DNA from: Balneolales bacterium | GTDB lineage: Bacteria > Bacteroidota > Rhodothermia > Balneolales > Balneolaceae | Reading direction: 5' to 3' | DNA: 6,083 nucleotides | NCBI GenBank assembly: GCA_022360375.1 | Contig: JAKSCW010000067.1 | Location: 1 to 6,083, forward strand | Part shown: positions 5,557 through 6,083 of the stretch, piece after piece | Numbering within the stretch: the first letter of the stretch is position 1 | Layout: each line of letters starts with the position of its first letter | Program-made: the position numbers and the translations under genes | The notes under the pieces: generated by a model | Databases searched by the model: none | What the model saw: only the letters and a program-made list of their open reading frames with translations | What the model was told of the DNA's origin: nothing

Positions 5557-6083
5557 TTGACAATACAAGAAAATAATCTGGTTACACTCGAAGAATTTAT
5601 CATTCAGTCACAAAACAGATTTCCAGGGGCCACGGGGGAATTATCGCAACTCCTGAGAGATATAGGTCTTGCTGCAAAGATCATTTCACGAGAAGTAAAC
5701 AAGGCGGGAATCACGAATATTCTGGGCAAAGCACCCAGTACAAATATCCACGGGGAAGAGGTAAAGAAACTGGATCTTTTTGCAGATGAAATGCTTATCT
5801 CCGCTCTTGACCGATCTCTTATTACATGCATGGTAATTTCTGAAGAAAATGACGGGATCGTACGGCTTAAAAGTCAGGGCGGGAAGTACATTGTTTATTT
5901 AGATCCGCTGGATGGTTCCTCGAACATTGATGTGAACGTTTCAGTTGGAACCATCTTCTCAGTTTGCAGAAGAGTTTCTGAAGTTGGTACACCTGTTACA
6001 AAAGAAGATTTTCTTCAGGCTGGAAATAAGCAGGTAGCGGCTGGATACATCATTTATGGATCTTCAACTATGCTTGTTTACAC
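5557..6083 (+). CDS. fbp: Fructose-1,6-bisphosphatase class I (3' end beyond window)
   Basis: The N-terminal 175 codons of class I fructose-1,6-bisphosphatase, which removes the 1-phosphate of fructose-1,6-bisphosphate in gluconeogenesis or carbon fixation; it is cytoplasmic and Mg-dependent. Seen in order are TLEEFI (residues 10-15), NIHGEEVKKLD (63-73), the metal-binding ISEEND (94-99), and the signature DPLDGSSNIDVNVSVGTIF (116-134). AAGYIIYGSSTMLVY (161-175) closes the visible part. All metal-ligand motifs expected in this half are intact. The frame is closed by TAG at 5548-5550. The only usual start codon between that stop and the conserved TLEEF region, apart from CTG 5578, is TTG 5557, giving MTIQENNLVTLEEF; this suits the family's short N-terminus. 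No Shine-Dalgarno is visible. The gene runs off the right edge and probably belongs to the prfB-coaE transcript. Confidence 0.93.
   Translation, partial: MTIQENNLVTLEEFIIQSQNRFPGATGELSQLLRDIGLAAKIISREVNKAGITNILGKAPSTNIHGEEVKKLDLFADEMLISALDRSLITCMVISEENDGIVRLKSQGGKYIVYLDPLDGSSNIDVNVSVGTIFSVCRRVSEVGTPVTKEDFLQAGNKQVAAGYIIYGSSTMLVY

Noticed and set aside
5557..5562. TTGACA as a sigma-70 -35 box
   Set aside because: The best -10-like sequence (AATAAT, 5572-5577) is only nine bases away, and the TTG fits better as the fbp start codon.

Overview
The window joins two unrelated DNA compositions. Bases 1 to about 569 are GC-rich (50-70% in the 60-base blocks I counted by hand). They carry, on the minus strand, the C-terminal part of a transglutaminase-like membrane protein with a DUF4129 tail, a type common in Chloroflexota and Actinomycetota. 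From about 558 onward the DNA has lower GC (about 45% in the one block I counted), and its genes read like a Bacteroidota/Balneolota/Rhodothermota-type bacterium. Lineage is inferred from protein style and candidate TAnnTTTG promoter motifs, not from a marker gene search. Both genes at the join are broken at the same point, inside the shared string TATCCCGGGAA. A chimeric contig or illegitimate recombination explains this better than ordinary gene order.

Layout after the join: the last ~143 codons of an ABC exporter ATP-binding domain (+). Next, tail-to-tail with a 27-base overlap, come three minus-strand genes. In transcription order these are btaA (3257 to 2133), btaB (2136 to 1534, ATGA overlap) and a YpsA/MoCo-carrier-like protein (1454 to 960). 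BtaA and BtaB together would make the phosphorus-free betaine lipid DGTS from diacylglycerol and S-adenosylmethionine. Divergent from btaA is a small DUF883/ElaB-like tail-anchored protein (3338-3607). A 148-base spacer follows, holding a dispersed-repeat-like element.

The right third is a plus-strand housekeeping cluster. It starts with prfB (release factor 2), which carries a textbook +1 programmed frameshift site, AGGGGGTATCTTTGAC at 3810-3825. coaE (dephospho-CoA kinase) follows one base after the prfB stop. Then comes a short in-frame leader ORF ending in TAG, and class I fructose-1,6-bisphosphatase (fbp), which probably starts at TTG 5557 and runs off the window.

I found no tRNA, rRNA, CRISPR, transposase or clearly new defence or mobile system. 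The points most worth a second look are the chimeric junction, the frameshifted prfB whose real N-terminus is easily missed, the betaine-lipid gene pair, and the leader ORF in front of fbp. No gene-free stretch exceeds 300 bases.
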